From CAZPWF01 sp964610775 (GTDB taxonomy: Bacteria; Patescibacteriota; Saccharimonadia; Saccharimonadales; JACQNP01): 64,000 nt of DNA. The DNA lies in assembly GCA_964610775.1 (NCBI GenBank), contig CAZSZC010000003.1, positions 35,732 through 99,731 on the forward strand, in the 5' to 3' direction. The translations under genes were made by a program, and so were the position numbers. The notes beneath the pieces were generated by a model. It did not search any database and was not told where the DNA came from. It saw only the letters and a program-made list of their open reading frames with translations. This document shows positions 20,674 to 29,385 of the stretch, piece by piece. Positions within the stretch are counted from its first letter, which is position 1. Each line of letters opens with the position of its first letter.

Positions 20674-21819
20674 AACCTTGCATGCCGACACCAACTGAGT
20701 AATTGCGTAGTCTATTACGTCTTTAGTTGTACTTCTCCCCATGCTAAATCTCAGACTTGCTCTAGCGTCTTGATCTGAGAGTCCAATAGCTTTTAGTACA
20801 TGAGATGGTTCATCATGGCTGGCGCTACAAGCAGACCCAACAGCCACTTGAATTCCTTTCTCGTCTAGTATCATCATAAGCCTTTCATTATCCTTGCCTG
20901 GTATAGTTATATGGACGTTATTAGGAAGTCGTCTCTGTCTATGACCATTTATATTAGCTGATGGAAGTTTCTCACCTAGCGAATTAATAAAATATTCTTG
21001 CAGATCTTTTAAGCGATTACGTTCCTCGTTGTGTTTTGACTGAGCTATTGTGACTGCTTGGCAAAAGCCAACAATACCTGCAACATTTTCAGTACCATTG
21101 CGTAGCCCCAGTTCTTGGCCGCCACCTAGAACAATTGGCTTAATAACCACCCCCGATCGGACGAATAGCATGCCAGTTTGCTTTGGTCCGTACAATTTAC
21201 CCCCATTAATAGTCATCATGTCCACACCCATGGTTTTAGGCTGCAACCTCAGATAATTACCTGCCTGACTAGCATCAGTATGTAAGTAAATTGGCAAGCT
21301 ATTGCCCGAAGCTACTCTATGATTACGCACTTTTTTAATCAATTCAGAAACTTCTTTTATGGGCTGGATAGTACCTATTTCATTATTTGCGGTCATAACA
21401 CTTACTAGTACAGTTTTTTCGGTTATAGACTCCTTGACTGAATCCAAATCCAAAATACCACTATAGTCAACCTTGGCTTCATTGTAGCTATATTGCTGTG
21501 CAGGTTTACGTACTGAATCGTGTTCAATGGCACTAAGTACGACGCGCCCCTCTGGAAATTGTTTCAAAATACCCTGGACGGCAAGATTGTTAGACTCTGT
21601 GCCACCAGCTGTAAAGATTACTTCACTCGACCTTATGCCAAGCACATCGGCAAGTTGTCTTCGCGAAGTATCGATATTCTGAGCAACCTCTTTGGCGGCT
21701 AGGTATTGAGCTGATGGATTATAAAACTTGTCTGTAAGATATGGTTTCATAGCCTCAATCACAGCCCGATCTATAGGCGTTGCAGCTGCATAATCAAAAT
21801 AATAGACATGGGATGACAT
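20665..21819 (-). CDS. iscS: cysteine desulfurase (NifS/IscS type)
   Basis: PLP enzyme that takes sulfur from cysteine for Fe-S clusters and tRNA thiolation. The 384 residues start with YFDYAAATPID. Other motifs are TAGGTESNNLA, the His/PLP region LHTDASQAGNY, the Lys-containing NGGKLYGPKQTG, and the catalytic Cys loop GSACSASHDEPSHVL. The length and the SSxxS-type Cys loop fit IscS/NifS. No iscU is adjacent. A likely client is MnmA at 5118-6158. iscS versus nifS naming is uncertain. Confidence 0.9.
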   Translation of the reverse strand: MSSHVYYFDYAAATPIDRAVIEAMKPYLTDKFYNPSAQYLAAKEVAQNIDTSRRQLADVLGIRSSEVIFTAGGTESNNLAVQGILKQFPEGRVVLSAIEHDSVRKPAQQYSYNEAKVDYSGILDLDSVKESITEKTVLVSVMTANNEIGTIQPIKEVSELIKKVRNHRVASGNSLPIYLHTDASQAGNYLRLQPKTMGVDMMTINGGKLYGPKQTGMLFVRSGVVIKPIVLGGGQELGLRNGTENVAGIVGFCQAVTIAQSKHNEERNRLKDLQEYFINSLGEKLPSANINGHRQRRLPNNVHITIPGKDNERLMMILDEKGIQVAVGSACSASHDEPSHVLKAIGLSDQDARASLRFSMGRSTTKDVIDYAITQLVSACKVLT

Positions 21820-21849
21820 ATGGATATCTTAACCCAGACTTGTTACTTC

Positions 21850-22218
21850 TTACAGTACGCTAGCGTAAAGTTCAGTGTTAACTTTTCGCTGATATATTTT
21901 TACAGCGTCAATAAGACGATATTTTTCAGTACTAGAAATTGGGCTATATTGACCGTTAAAAACTTTAAATATTCCATCTGGCCGCACATCGTATCTTGTC
22001 GTTAGACTTTGGCGTTTACCTGAAGAGTCAATCCATTCCTCATGCCACACCCAAGAGTGTTCATCAAGACAAAAAAACTCACGTCGATGGCCCTTTGGTA
22101 CGGGTCCGAAAAGCTGCCCACCAATACGTGCTTCATGACGCATTAAATTTCTATACAACTCAGCTCGACGTTGAGCCTCGCGCTGTTTGGAGATATTTTT
22201 AGCTATTTTCTTTATCAT
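21850..22218 (-). CDS. hypothetical protein, 122 aa
   Basis: A basic N-terminal helix (KKIAKNISKQREAQRRAELYRN) is followed by a compact domain with several Trp/Tyr/His residues (LDEHSWVWHEEWIDSSGK). There is no membrane segment or known catalytic motif. It lies 8 bp downstream of the 22227-22541 gene and is probably co-translated. Not recognised. Confidence 0.6.
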   Translation of the reverse strand: MIKKIAKNISKQREAQRRAELYRNLMRHEARIGGQLFGPVPKGHRREFFCLDEHSWVWHEEWIDSSGKRQSLTTRYDVRPDGIFKVFNGQYSPISSTEKYRLIDAVKIYQRKVNTELYASVL

Positions 22219-22226
22219 GACATTCC

Positions 22227-22541
22227 TTAAGCAGCTAAGTCTTGACTATCTTTTAGGTATGCTTCTTCGACTGCGCGCCTGTATTCGTTTAATCCATCCG
22301 TTTCTTGAGTTGGCTCGGTGTTATTTTTGGTAGTAATTGGATTCCGGACGGTAGTATCTATATTTACATACGAATCAAGTATGCGGTCAATCTGTGGAAT
22401 TGTACGTGGTTCTGGCTGCGCTACTTGTCGATCATCGTGCGAAATAACACGATAAGCCGACTCATTCATTGCCGCTGATCGTTCCCTTAATACACTCTCG
22501 CCTGCTTCGTAGTGTCGTAATTTTTCCCAACCGTCTGTCAT
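22227..22541 (-). CDS. hypothetical protein, 104 aa
   Basis: A hydrophilic, probably partly disordered protein: charged N-terminus MTDGWEKLRHYEAGESV, a Thr/Asn/Pro-rich middle and a C-terminal helix EYRRAVEEAYLKD. No transmembrane segment. It sits 11 bp after tatD and 8 bp before the 122-aa gene in a same-strand run with metG and tatD. Function unknown. Confidence 0.55.
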   Translation of the reverse strand: MTDGWEKLRHYEAGESVLRERSAAMNESAYRVISHDDRQVAQPEPRTIPQIDRILDSYVNIDTTVRNPITTKNNTEPTQETDGLNEYRRAVEEAYLKDSQDLAA

Positions 22542-22552
22542 ATTGCTATGTA

Positions 22553-23323
22553 TTACCTCAGATTAAATAATTTGACCGCGTTTGTAGTCGTGGCGTCAGC
22601 AAATTCCTCAAGTGTTTCTCCCCTGAGGCTTGCTAAAAACTCCGCTGTTAGACGTACAAACTTAGGCTGACAGATTGTACCACGAAAAGGCTTTGGGGTC
22701 AAGAAGGGGGCATCGGTTTCAACAACTATTCTATCTAGAGGGGCTGCTTTTACAGCCTCGAGTTGTGTCTGCTCCTTCGTAAAAGTCATTATGCCATTTA
22801 GACCTACATACAAGCCCCTAGACAAGCCATCTTCAAGTTCTTTGGAAGATGCAGTAAAGCTGTGTATAACTCCAGTAATACTTTTAAAATTGTCTAGAAT
22901 AGGCCAAAAATCTTTAAATGCATCACGGACATGAAAAATAACTGGCAAATTGTTTTTTTGAGCCAGATCCAATTGAAATTCTAATATGTCGATCTGGTGC
23001 CTTTTAGGCGAATGATTATAGTAATAGTCTAGCCCTGTTTCGCCAATCGCCACTACTTTAGGCTTGCCGACTAATCTAGCAAATCGCTCTAAAGTTTCTG
23101 GGTTATCCGCATAGACTGCCCCTTCATGTGGGTGTAGACCAATACTAGCCCAACAATTTTCCCGAGAGGCGACAAATTCTACGCCTTCTTCGCTGTCTTC
23201 AAGAGTACAACCCACACAAATCATCCTAGTAACACCGTCGGCTACAGCCGCAGCAATTACTTCTTCGGGATCAAGCTTATAATCTTCGAAGTGAATATGA
23301 CAATGTGTATCAACTAACTGCAT
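22553..23323 (-). CDS. tatD: TatD family metal-dependent deoxyribonuclease
   Basis: A 256-residue TIM-barrel metallohydrolase. Metal ligands: DTHCHIHF at the N-terminus, the Glu in AIGETGLDYY, and His residues in PVIFHVRDA and GVIHSF. The Asp is in VVETDAPFLTPKP. Full family length. It starts 3 bp after metG, a common pairing in bacteria. The family acts as a 3'-5' DNA/RNA exonuclease in repair and turnover. Confidence 0.92.
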   Translation of the reverse strand: MQLVDTHCHIHFEDYKLDPEEVIAAAVADGVTRMICVGCTLEDSEEGVEFVASRENCWASIGLHPHEGAVYADNPETLERFARLVGKPKVVAIGETGLDYYYNHSPKRHQIDILEFQLDLAQKNNLPVIFHVRDAFKDFWPILDNFKSITGVIHSFTASSKELEDGLSRGLYVGLNGIMTFTKEQTQLEAVKAAPLDRIVVETDAPFLTPKPFRGTICQPKFVRLTAEFLASLRGETLEEFADATTTNAVKLFNLR

Positions 23324-23326
23324 GGT

Positions 23327-24763
23327 CTAAACTTTTTCGTGACGGGGGAAAAGCGTGCCTTCTATCGGACGAACAACCCCTTCTTCGAAGACATGTCGAA
23401 TTTTTGTAGACGTCTCGGGCATAAATGGCTCTAGTAATTCGGCGATTTCTAACAGGCAAGCCGCTTGGTAAGCTAAAACCTCGCGCAAGTGGTCAACGTC
23501 ACCTTGTTTGTGTATCTCCCAGGGCTTGGCTTCGTCGATGTATTGATTAAGACCCCTAACCTGCTCCCATATTTCATCTAATGCGCGATCAAAATGACAA
23601 TTATCGATGGCCTCCCAGTACGATGCAACATCATGAGTCGCTGGGGGAGTTTCACCAATAATACCGTTCTGATATTGCCTAACCATAGCGGCTGTTCGCT
23701 GGACTGCGTTGCCTAATTCATTAGCTAGCTCGCTGTTATATGACTGCTCGAGTTTCTCCCAACTAAAATCACCGTCATTATAAGAAGGAATGTGCCGCAA
23801 GAAATAATAACGGAAAACATCCGCACTATATTTATCAACAATTTCTTTTGGATGTACAACTAAACCAGTGCTCTTACTAATTTTTTGACCTGTAATTGTA
23901 ATAAATCCATGAACATAAAGAGTTTTAGGTAAGGGTAGTCCCAATCCTAATAATATGCCAGGCCAAATAGCCGCATGAAAGCGTAGGATATCCTTACCAA
24001 TTACCTGAACATTTGCCGGCCAGAAGCCTTTAAAGTCAGCATGTTCTGGGTATCCAAGTACTGTTAGATAATTCATTAACGCCTCAAACCAGACATACAT
24101 GACCTGGCTATCATCACCCGGAACTGGAATGCCCCAAGAGATCTTATCTTTTGGACGCGAAACGCTAATATCTTCCAACCCTTCATTTATTACACCGAGT
24201 ATCTCGTGCTTCTTGGTCTTCGGTACGATCCTAAATGAACCGTCTTCTATAGCCTTTTTTATCTTTGGGGCATAAGCGCTAAGCTTAAAGTAGTAATTTT
24301 CTTCTTCTAGCTTTTCATATGGTTTGTTGTGGTTTGGGCAGACACCATTATTCTCTTTAGCAACTGTCTCAGTTACAAATGCCTCACAGCCGGTACAATA
24401 CCAGCCAGAATACTTGCTTTTGTAGATGTCTTTTTCTAATGCTTTCCATATGAGCTGGGCTCTCTGTTCGTGCCCAGTGTCGGTCGTTCTAACAAATCTA
24501 TCATTACTGATATTTAGTAGTTTTCCTAGATCCCTGAAATTCTGACTCATCTGATCAGTAAAAACTTTGGTTTCTAAACCAAGCTCTTTGGCCTTGTCGG
24601 CAATTTTGCCGCCGTGTTCATCTGACCCGGTCGCAAAAATAACTGATTTTTTTTGGGAACGAGCCGCCCTAGCTAATACATCGGCTTGTACCAGCTCCAT
24701 ACCGAAACCAATATGTGGTTCGCCGTTTACATAGGGAATTGAGGTGGTAACATAATACTTCAT
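23327..24763 (-). CDS. metG: methionyl-tRNA synthetase
   Basis: Class I synthetase, 478 residues. Motifs: YVNGEPHIGFG (HIGH) near the N-terminus and KISKST (KMSKS) near residue 295. A zinc-type insert with two CxxC-like pairs is present (YCTGCEAF, VCPNHN). The anticodon-binding helical domain is present (FDRALDEIWEQVRGLNQYIDEAKPWE). The C-terminal EMAP-like domain found in longer MetRS is missing. A leader of about 107 nt lies upstream; no T-box or SAM aptamer features were seen in it. Confidence 0.94.
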   Translation of the reverse strand: MKYYVTTSIPYVNGEPHIGFGMELVQADVLARAARSQKKSVIFATGSDEHGGKIADKAKELGLETKVFTDQMSQNFRDLGKLLNISNDRFVRTTDTGHEQRAQLIWKALEKDIYKSKYSGWYCTGCEAFVTETVAKENNGVCPNHNKPYEKLEEENYYFKLSAYAPKIKKAIEDGSFRIVPKTKKHEILGVINEGLEDISVSRPKDKISWGIPVPGDDSQVMYVWFEALMNYLTVLGYPEHADFKGFWPANVQVIGKDILRFHAAIWPGILLGLGLPLPKTLYVHGFITITGQKISKSTGLVVHPKEIVDKYSADVFRYYFLRHIPSYNDGDFSWEKLEQSYNSELANELGNAVQRTAAMVRQYQNGIIGETPPATHDVASYWEAIDNCHFDRALDEIWEQVRGLNQYIDEAKPWEIHKQGDVDHLREVLAYQAACLLEIAELLEPFMPETSTKIRHVFEEGVVRPIEGTLFPRHEKV

Positions 24764-24876
24764 ACTTTTTAGTCTAACCTTTGTTTACGTTCAATGAAAT
24801 AGAGAGAAAATACACTAAGCCCGCTTGGGCATATTCATAGTTTGTGTCATTGATAGCGTATAGTTCATTTGGTCTA

Positions 24877-24885
24877 ATTATAACA
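24877..24885 (-). promoter_or_regulatory. extended -10 promoter for metG
   Basis: Minus strand TGTTATAAT. Predicted start near 24870 gives a leader of about 107 nt. The leader contains a short GCCC...GGGC hairpin without a T run. Confidence 0.5.
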
Positions 24886-24897
24886 AATAACTGGTAC

Positions 24898-25212
24898 CTA
24901 AGCCCAATTGCGTTTCTGATTTATAGCTTCTTTGTCCCTAAAGGCTTTTTCTAGATCAATATTTAACCGATTACACAGATCTAGTAGTAGCCAAAACACA
25001 TCGGCAGCTTCTTCTTCGAGATCATGTATTTTCGATGATGAGTCTGTCTTGATGCCAGTTACTTTACGAGCTGCTTTGGCAAATTCGCCACTTTCTTCTA
25101 GGAATAACATAAAAACTTCAGCCACAGTTTCTTTATCAAACCCACGTTCCACAACTAATTGTTTAATTAATTTCTGGTATTGGACAAGTGATGCCTTTTC
25201 TGGTAAATCCAT
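24898..25212 (-). CDS. MazG-like nucleotide pyrophosphohydrolase
   Basis: About 104 residues from MDLPEKASLV; an upstream in-frame start would overlap the preceding gene. The all-alpha MazG fold is indicated by FLEESGEFAKAARK (EExxE) and DLEEEAADVFWLLLDLCNRLNID (ExxxD). These are the Mg-binding residues that hydrolyse NTPs to NMP and pyrophosphate. It belongs to a housekeeping run with the small zinc protein and the trehalase upstream. It is distinct in sequence from the second MazG-like protein at 58660-59016. Substrate unknown. Confidence 0.75.
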   Translation of the reverse strand: MDLPEKASLVQYQKLIKQLVVERGFDKETVAEVFMLFLEESGEFAKAARKVTGIKTDSSSKIHDLEEEAADVFWLLLDLCNRLNIDLEKAFRDKEAINQKRNWA

Positions 25213-25225
25213 GCTCGAATTATAG

Positions 25226-25387
25226 CTACTTACTTGATAAATGCCACAATCCACAATGTTGGCACTTATAGGCTTTTAGCGGAATACCACGCTGCCAGTC
25301 AATAGTAACGGCGGATGCTTCGGCTGACTTTTTGTCATCAAAAACCAGCTTTTCAGAACATGGCAATTCTTTAGTTTCGATTGGCAT
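25226..25387 (-). CDS. small zinc-ribbon-like protein
   Basis: A 53-residue protein from MPIETKELPC. It ends with YKCQHCGLWHLSS, a CxxC-x-WH motif seen in small phage and bacterial zinc proteins; one further Cys is near the N-terminus. It overlaps the end of the trehalase gene by 17 bp in another frame, so it is likely translationally coupled. Function unknown, possibly nucleic acid binding. Confidence 0.55.
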   Translation of the reverse strand: MPIETKELPCSEKLVFDDKKSAEASAVTIDWQRGIPLKAYKCQHCGLWHLSSK

Positions 25388-26654
25388 TATCGATATAGTC
25401 CTTACATAGCCTCTCAAATATTGCATTAGTCCAGCCGAAACCGGTCTGTGATGGATAAACGCCTTTTATGGGTGGCTTATCAGGATTAACTACGTTGTAT
25501 TTCTCCAGAAAAACATGATGTTCATTGAACCAATCAAGATTAGTTTTCAGCCACTTCATAGCTATGCGTTTAGCGTCGTCATAATAACCATAACGCTCCA
25601 AGCCCTTGATCGTAATATATTGAAGCGGAGCCCAACCGTTTGGATAGGCCCATTGTGTAGGCATACTACCAGGTACAAATTGGTTAAGTGTTTGTGTATC
25701 GGTTGTAGCTAGACCCCCCCTGTTTTCAAAGCGCTTTAGAGCCTTCACTAGCTGCTCAGCCTGCTTATCAGTAACCATCCCAGCCCACATGGGATAAAAG
25801 GTAGCGAGTGAGCTTACCGTGCCACGCTTCTCTTTAGCGTAATTGTAATCATAATAAAGACCCTTTAAATTACTCCACATGTGCTCATTCATGACCCGAC
25901 GACGATGCTCAGCAGCGACTTCCCAAGCTGCAGCGGTACGAGAATCATTGATCAATTTGTAGAACCTTGCAAAATCCATCTCGTATTTATAGAGCAAGGC
26001 ATTTAGGTCTACCGGCACATATTGGAGTGCCTTGCGATTAAAGCGAGTGGTCATATCCCAGCCACTTTCTGCTTCGGCTAGATCATTTAACATATTAATG
26101 TCATAGTACCGACTCAAACCCTGGAAGACTCGCCTCGCATTAGGCTTCGAGACCCCCATCCAAACATTTTCGTATTCGTTCTCGGCGACTGACATCATCC
26201 GCTTAAGCCACTTTGTATTCGGCTGGTAGGTGTCGTATATTTCCCAAATTAATGAGGTCAAAAATGGAGGCTGCGAGCGACCGGTAAGGTAAGTTCGAGA
26301 CGCATTTGGAATTATGCCGTACCTGTTGAACATAAATACCATGTTGTCCAGAATCCCCTCAACTAATGGTCTATGGCTTTGGTCCATAATGCCTTGAACC
26401 ATAAAATAACTATCCCAGTAGTACATTTCATTAAAATCAAAGTCGTGACCTTCCTCGAAGGCAGGGACTAAATAGGGTTTTGGTAAGCCGAGCATACTAT
26501 CATCGTCTTTCGGATGAAATCGTTCTAGCTTTCGCCAGTACTCACTAATATATAGCCGCGCTTCACTGACATCACCAGCCGATAAATCATGGTGGCGATG
26601 AAGTATCGATAAATTCTTTACTTTCTGCGTTACGCTCTTGGCCTTATCTATCAT
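25371..26654 (-). CDS. GH37 trehalase
   Basis: Hydrolyses trehalose to two glucoses. The 427 residues carry both GH37 signatures in slightly altered form: FNEMYYWDSYF near residue 80 (signature 1) and PTQWAYPNGWAPLQ near residue 335 (signature 2). The C-terminal LEKYNV and QTGFGWTNAIF also match. No signal peptide, so it is a cytoplasmic (neutral) enzyme. Length is shorter than the usual 500-550. Glucose released would feed the glycolysis genes at 41-51 kb. A TTGACC-17-TAGGCT promoter puts the start about 2 nt before the ATG. Confidence 0.88.
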   Translation of the reverse strand: MIDKAKSVTQKVKNLSILHRHHDLSAGDVSEARLYISEYWRKLERFHPKDDDSMLGLPKPYLVPAFEEGHDFDFNEMYYWDSYFMVQGIMDQSHRPLVEGILDNMVFMFNRYGIIPNASRTYLTGRSQPPFLTSLIWEIYDTYQPNTKWLKRMMSVAENEYENVWMGVSKPNARRVFQGLSRYYDINMLNDLAEAESGWDMTTRFNRKALQYVPVDLNALLYKYEMDFARFYKLINDSRTAAAWEVAAEHRRRVMNEHMWSNLKGLYYDYNYAKEKRGTVSSLATFYPMWAGMVTDKQAEQLVKALKRFENRGGLATTDTQTLNQFVPGSMPTQWAYPNGWAPLQYITIKGLERYGYYDDAKRIAMKWLKTNLDWFNEHHVFLEKYNVVNPDKPPIKGVYPSQTGFGWTNAIFERLCKDYIDNANRN

Positions 26655-26662
26655 CTGTTACA

Positions 26663-26691
26663 AGCCTAGGTTATCAAGCGTATGTGGTCAA
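26663..26691 (-). promoter_or_regulatory. promoter for trehalase operon
   Basis: Minus strand: TTGACC (26686-26691), 17 bp, TAGGCT (26663-26668). Predicted start about 26656, ATG at 26654. Confidence 0.45.
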
Positions 26692-26693
26692 GC

Positions 26694-26981
26694 TTACAAA
26701 TAAATTAGAGCCATCAGCAACAATACAAATACACCCAATAACTGTCGAAAATAACAAACACCCCTAAACGCTTCTAGGATTGCCCAAATCAAAAGACTGA
26801 TAGCCCCTAGAGCTTTAGATATTTGAGATAACTGATTGCTAGCACCAAGAACTATCTGAACTAGAATTGTTGCAGTCCATATTATCAGCGGTAGGTTTGG
26901 CCGCTGCCAAATAGCTAACTTACCATCCTTGTCCAACCAAAATCGGTCACTAAAAGTTTCTTTTCTTCTCCGCTTCTTCAT
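26694..26981 (-). CDS. small integral membrane protein
   Basis: A 95-residue protein with a basic N-terminus (MKKRRRKETFSDRFW) and three hydrophobic segments (roughly 28-45, 52-68, 74-94). It is upstream of the trehalase on the same strand, separated by the trehalase promoter. No family recognised. Confidence 0.6.
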   Translation of the reverse strand: MKKRRRKETFSDRFWLDKDGKLAIWQRPNLPLIIWTATILVQIVLGASNQLSQISKALGAISLLIWAILEAFRGVCYFRQLLGVFVLLLMALIYL

Positions 26982-27021
26982 GCTTATTATGTTATCAGAA
27001 GGCCTTATACCATGTTAATGG

Positions 27022-27050
27022 TTGTCGGTCACTACTTTTATGCTTACAAT
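27022..27050 (+). promoter_or_regulatory. promoter for CNNM/CBS gene
   Basis: TTGTCG (27022-27027), 17 bp, TACAAT (27045-27050). Predicted start about 27057 and ATG at 27059, so essentially leaderless. Confidence 0.6.
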
Positions 27051-27058
27051 AAAACTAA

Positions 27059-28039
27059 ATGGAGTTTTCTCTTCTATTTATTGAAGTGCTTATACTTGTC
27101 GGTCTTTCGGCATTATGTTCTGGGTTGAACATAGCCCTAATGTCCCTTAACCCAAGTGACCTTGCTCGCAAAGTAAAACTAGGAGACATAAGAGCCAAAC
27201 GAGTCATTGGACTCAGACGCAATAGCCACCTAACTCTTGCAGCCATACTACTTACAAATGTAGCGGTCATATCAGCGACTTCCCTTGTTATTGACAATAG
27301 ATTTAATGGTCTTGTCGCTGGCATCTCAAGCACATTACTTATTGTAGTTTTTGGCGAAGTAATGCCACAAGCACTTTTTGCTCGCCATGCACTTAGTGTA
27401 TGTTCGCGTCTTTCTGGAGTTTTGAAGCTAATGATATTCATTACCTACCCGATATCAAAACCCCTACAACTACTCCTAGATAAAATGATTGGACATGAGG
27501 CGGCACATCTTCACACCCGGCATGAACTTGGCATAATCATCAACGAGCACGCCAGTGAAAAAAACAGTGAACTCGATGAAGATGAAGTAGAAATAATACA
27601 AGGTGCGCTCAGCTTAAGTCATAAGCGAATTCGCGACATAATGACTGACATTAAAAATACATATTGGCTAACTTCAGATACATTAATAGATGAAAATAAA
27701 CTTGACGAAATAAAAGAACATAACTGGAGTAGAATTCCTATTTTCAACAAAGAAAAAACCGAGTGTTTTGGAGTTTTATTAATGAAGGACATGGTTGATG
27801 TCGACTTTGATGACCACCCTAAACTTGTAAGTGAATTACGTCTTCACTCCACAAAACTGGTCGGTTCAATGACAGCGCTTGATACGCTGTTTCGTAAATT
27901 CATAACTGCTAAATCACATCTCATACCTGTAGAGAAAGACGACAAAATCATTGGTATCGTTACGATTGAGGATTTGATAGAAGAAATATTGGGTCACGAA
28001 ATTGTAGACGAGTCCGATCACGACCGCTTAGCAGCCTAA
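27059..28039 (+). CDS. CNNM-domain transporter-like protein with CBS pair
   Basis: A 326-residue membrane protein of the CorC/HlyC-like hemolysin family. The N-terminal DUF21/CNNM domain has three to four transmembrane helices (LSALCSGLNIALMSLNP; VVFGEVMPQALFARH). A CBS-domain pair follows (DIMTDI ... LIPVEKDDKIIGIVTIEDLIEEILGHEI). The C-terminal CorC_HlyC domain of longer homologs is missing. Family members take part in Mg2+/Co2+ homeostasis; the CBS pair senses adenine nucleotides. Convergent with the FKBP gene, 2 bp between stops. Confidence 0.85.
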   Translation: MEFSLLFIEVLILVGLSALCSGLNIALMSLNPSDLARKVKLGDIRAKRVIGLRRNSHLTLAAILLTNVAVISATSLVIDNRFNGLVAGISSTLLIVVFGEVMPQALFARHALSVCSRLSGVLKLMIFITYPISKPLQLLLDKMIGHEAAHLHTRHELGIIINEHASEKNSELDEDEVEIIQGALSLSHKRIRDIMTDIKNTYWLTSDTLIDENKLDEIKEHNWSRIPIFNKEKTECFGVLLMKDMVDVDFDDHPKLVSELRLHSTKLVGSMTALDTLFRKFITAKSHLIPVEKDDKIIGIVTIEDLIEEILGHEIVDESDHDRLAA

Positions 28040-28041
28040 AA

Positions 28042-28707
28042 CTATTTTTCAACTTCAATAAGCTCAACGTCAAAAATCATCAACGTATTTGGCGGGATAG
28101 GACCCTGGCCTTCTTTGCCGTAACCTACAGCGGGCGGTATAATAATGCGTCTCTTACCACCGACTTTCATGCCCAATATACCCTGTTCTAGTCCTAGTAC
28201 CACTTCGTGTTTGCCAGGTGCGAACACGAGTGGTTTTGGCTGCTGACCAACTTTCTCAGGTGCAGTCTGATCAAATATCTTTCCATCGGTTGTGCGGCCA
28301 GTATAGTAAATTGCCACCTTCTTATTTACTACTACTTCTGCACCATCACCCTTCTTTATCTCGCCAAAAAGTGCTTCTTTACCATCCTGGTATTTAGCAT
28401 ATTGACTAAAGTCTTCCCCTTTTTTACTACTAGAGCTAGAGCTTTGACCCGAACCTGAAGAACTACCAAGACCAGTCCCAGATCCTTGCGATTGGCCCAA
28501 ATCTATACCACCACCCAACCCACTACCGTCACCTACATTTAGAGAAGAATCCGTCGATTCAGGGGCTGATTTAGCTAGGCTTTTATGTGTTTGTTTGGTA
28601 GATATTTTTTTACTGTTACTTGTTCGCCAAATAGCAAAGCCAACACCGGCCATAGTAGCTAACATTGCCACAACTATAACCACCGCAATTACTGTTTCTT
28701 TTTTCAT
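28042..28707 (-). CDS. FKBP-type peptidyl-prolyl isomerase, membrane-anchored
   Basis: A 221-residue protein. It has an N-terminal transmembrane anchor and a Ser/Gly-rich low-complexity linker (residues about 55-95). The C-terminal FKBP domain (about 115 residues) has VAIYYTGRTTDGKIFDQT, FAPGKHEVVLGLEQGILGMKVGGKRRIIIPPAVGYG and the closing IFDVELIEV (given as separate motifs). The active-site aromatic and Asp residues are present. It is probably a folding catalyst for the many exported proteins of this genome. Confidence 0.92.
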   Translation of the reverse strand: MKKETVIAVVIVVAMLATMAGVGFAIWRTSNSKKISTKQTHKSLAKSAPESTDSSLNVGDGSGLGGGIDLGQSQGSGTGLGSSSGSGQSSSSSSKKGEDFSQYAKYQDGKEALFGEIKKGDGAEVVVNKKVAIYYTGRTTDGKIFDQTAPEKVGQQPKPLVFAPGKHEVVLGLEQGILGMKVGGKRRIIIPPAVGYGKEGQGPIPPNTLMIFDVELIEVEK

Positions 28708-28717
28708 CTCTTAACAT

Positions 28718-28746
28718 ATTGTATTCGATAAGTAAGTTAGCAACAA
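28718..28746 (-). promoter_or_regulatory. promoter for FKBP gene
   Basis: Minus strand: TTGTTG (28741-28746), 17 bp, TACAAT (28718-28723). Predicted start about 28711, ATG at 28707. Confidence 0.6.
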
Positions 28747-28802
28747 ATTTGTAAGCATGTGCATTTTGTTTTTTGAGTCTAATAAGTATGTGGATAAAGG
28801 TA

Positions 28803-28831
28803 TTGACAAGTACTCTCTTATGTCCTATACT
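28803..28831 (+). promoter_or_regulatory. near-consensus promoter for small lipoprotein operon
   Basis: TTGACA (28803-28808), 17 bp, TATACT (28826-28831), the best sigma-70-like match noticed in the window. The transcript would start about 28838. It has a leader of about 175 nt (28838-29015) before the first well-supported ATG. A 55-codon open frame runs through this leader but has no ATG after the start point. Confidence 0.8.
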
Positions 28832-29015
28832 AGATTTTGTTGGAATCAAGAGATTCTGATCGCAAGTAAGCATCAAGTGACTTTGGCGATCACCGAAAAC
28901 GGCATTGCCCAAGACGAAGCGGTTTCTAGAAAATTACTAGGCGCCCCCGCGTTAGAGCTAAGCAATCGCATACTAAGGCGAAAACTTAACTAATAACGCA
29001 AGGAGGCGTTTTTAA

Positions 29016-29360
29016 ATGGAAAGAAATCAAAGTCCATGGCCACTTGCCCTGGTTGGGGTAAGTCTTGGCTTGAGCATAGGTAATATCTTTGCGGCTGCTC
29101 GAGTGAATAATGAGAAGCAGCATGCAAATGAGCGTGTCGAGGCAGTACAGCATCAGTATGCTGATATAGAAAAAGAAATAGAACAAGGTGGTCGCAATAT
29201 CGGCAGCTTAGTTCTAAAAGACACCGATAAAACATTTTCATACAATGTAAGTTCCGGTGAAAAATCAGAAAATTGCACCGGACACTATGAAATACAGCAG
29301 AATACTGCGAAGATTGCTGGCGACATTGCTTGTACCTACACAGTTTCACAGCCTAAATAA
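29016..29360 (+). CDS. small membrane-anchored hypothetical protein
   Basis: A 114-residue protein. It has an N-terminal transmembrane helix (roughly residues 9-27), a charged coiled-coil segment (NNEKQHANERVEAVQHQYADIEKEIEQ, about 27 residues long) and a small C-terminal domain with two Cys. SD AAGGAGG precedes the ATG by about 9 nt. First gene after the TTGACA promoter; two lipoprotein genes follow. Not recognised. Confidence 0.65.
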   Translation: MERNQSPWPLALVGVSLGLSIGNIFAAARVNNEKQHANERVEAVQHQYADIEKEIEQGGRNIGSLVLKDTDKTFSYNVSSGEKSENCTGHYEIQQNTAKIAGDIACTYTVSQPK

Positions 29361-29385
29361 CTAACCTAAAAGAGGAGAAAATTAC

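Noticed and set aside
24764..24897. T-box or SAM riboswitch before metG
   Set aside because: The leader of about 107 nt has only a short GC hairpin and none of the conserved T-box or SAM aptamer segments.
28757..28993. Open frame of 78 codons on the plus strand
   Set aside because: Its ATG codons lie before or inside the strong promoter at 28803-28831, so the transcript would contain no ATG for it, and no ribosome site was seen. Treated as leader sequence.
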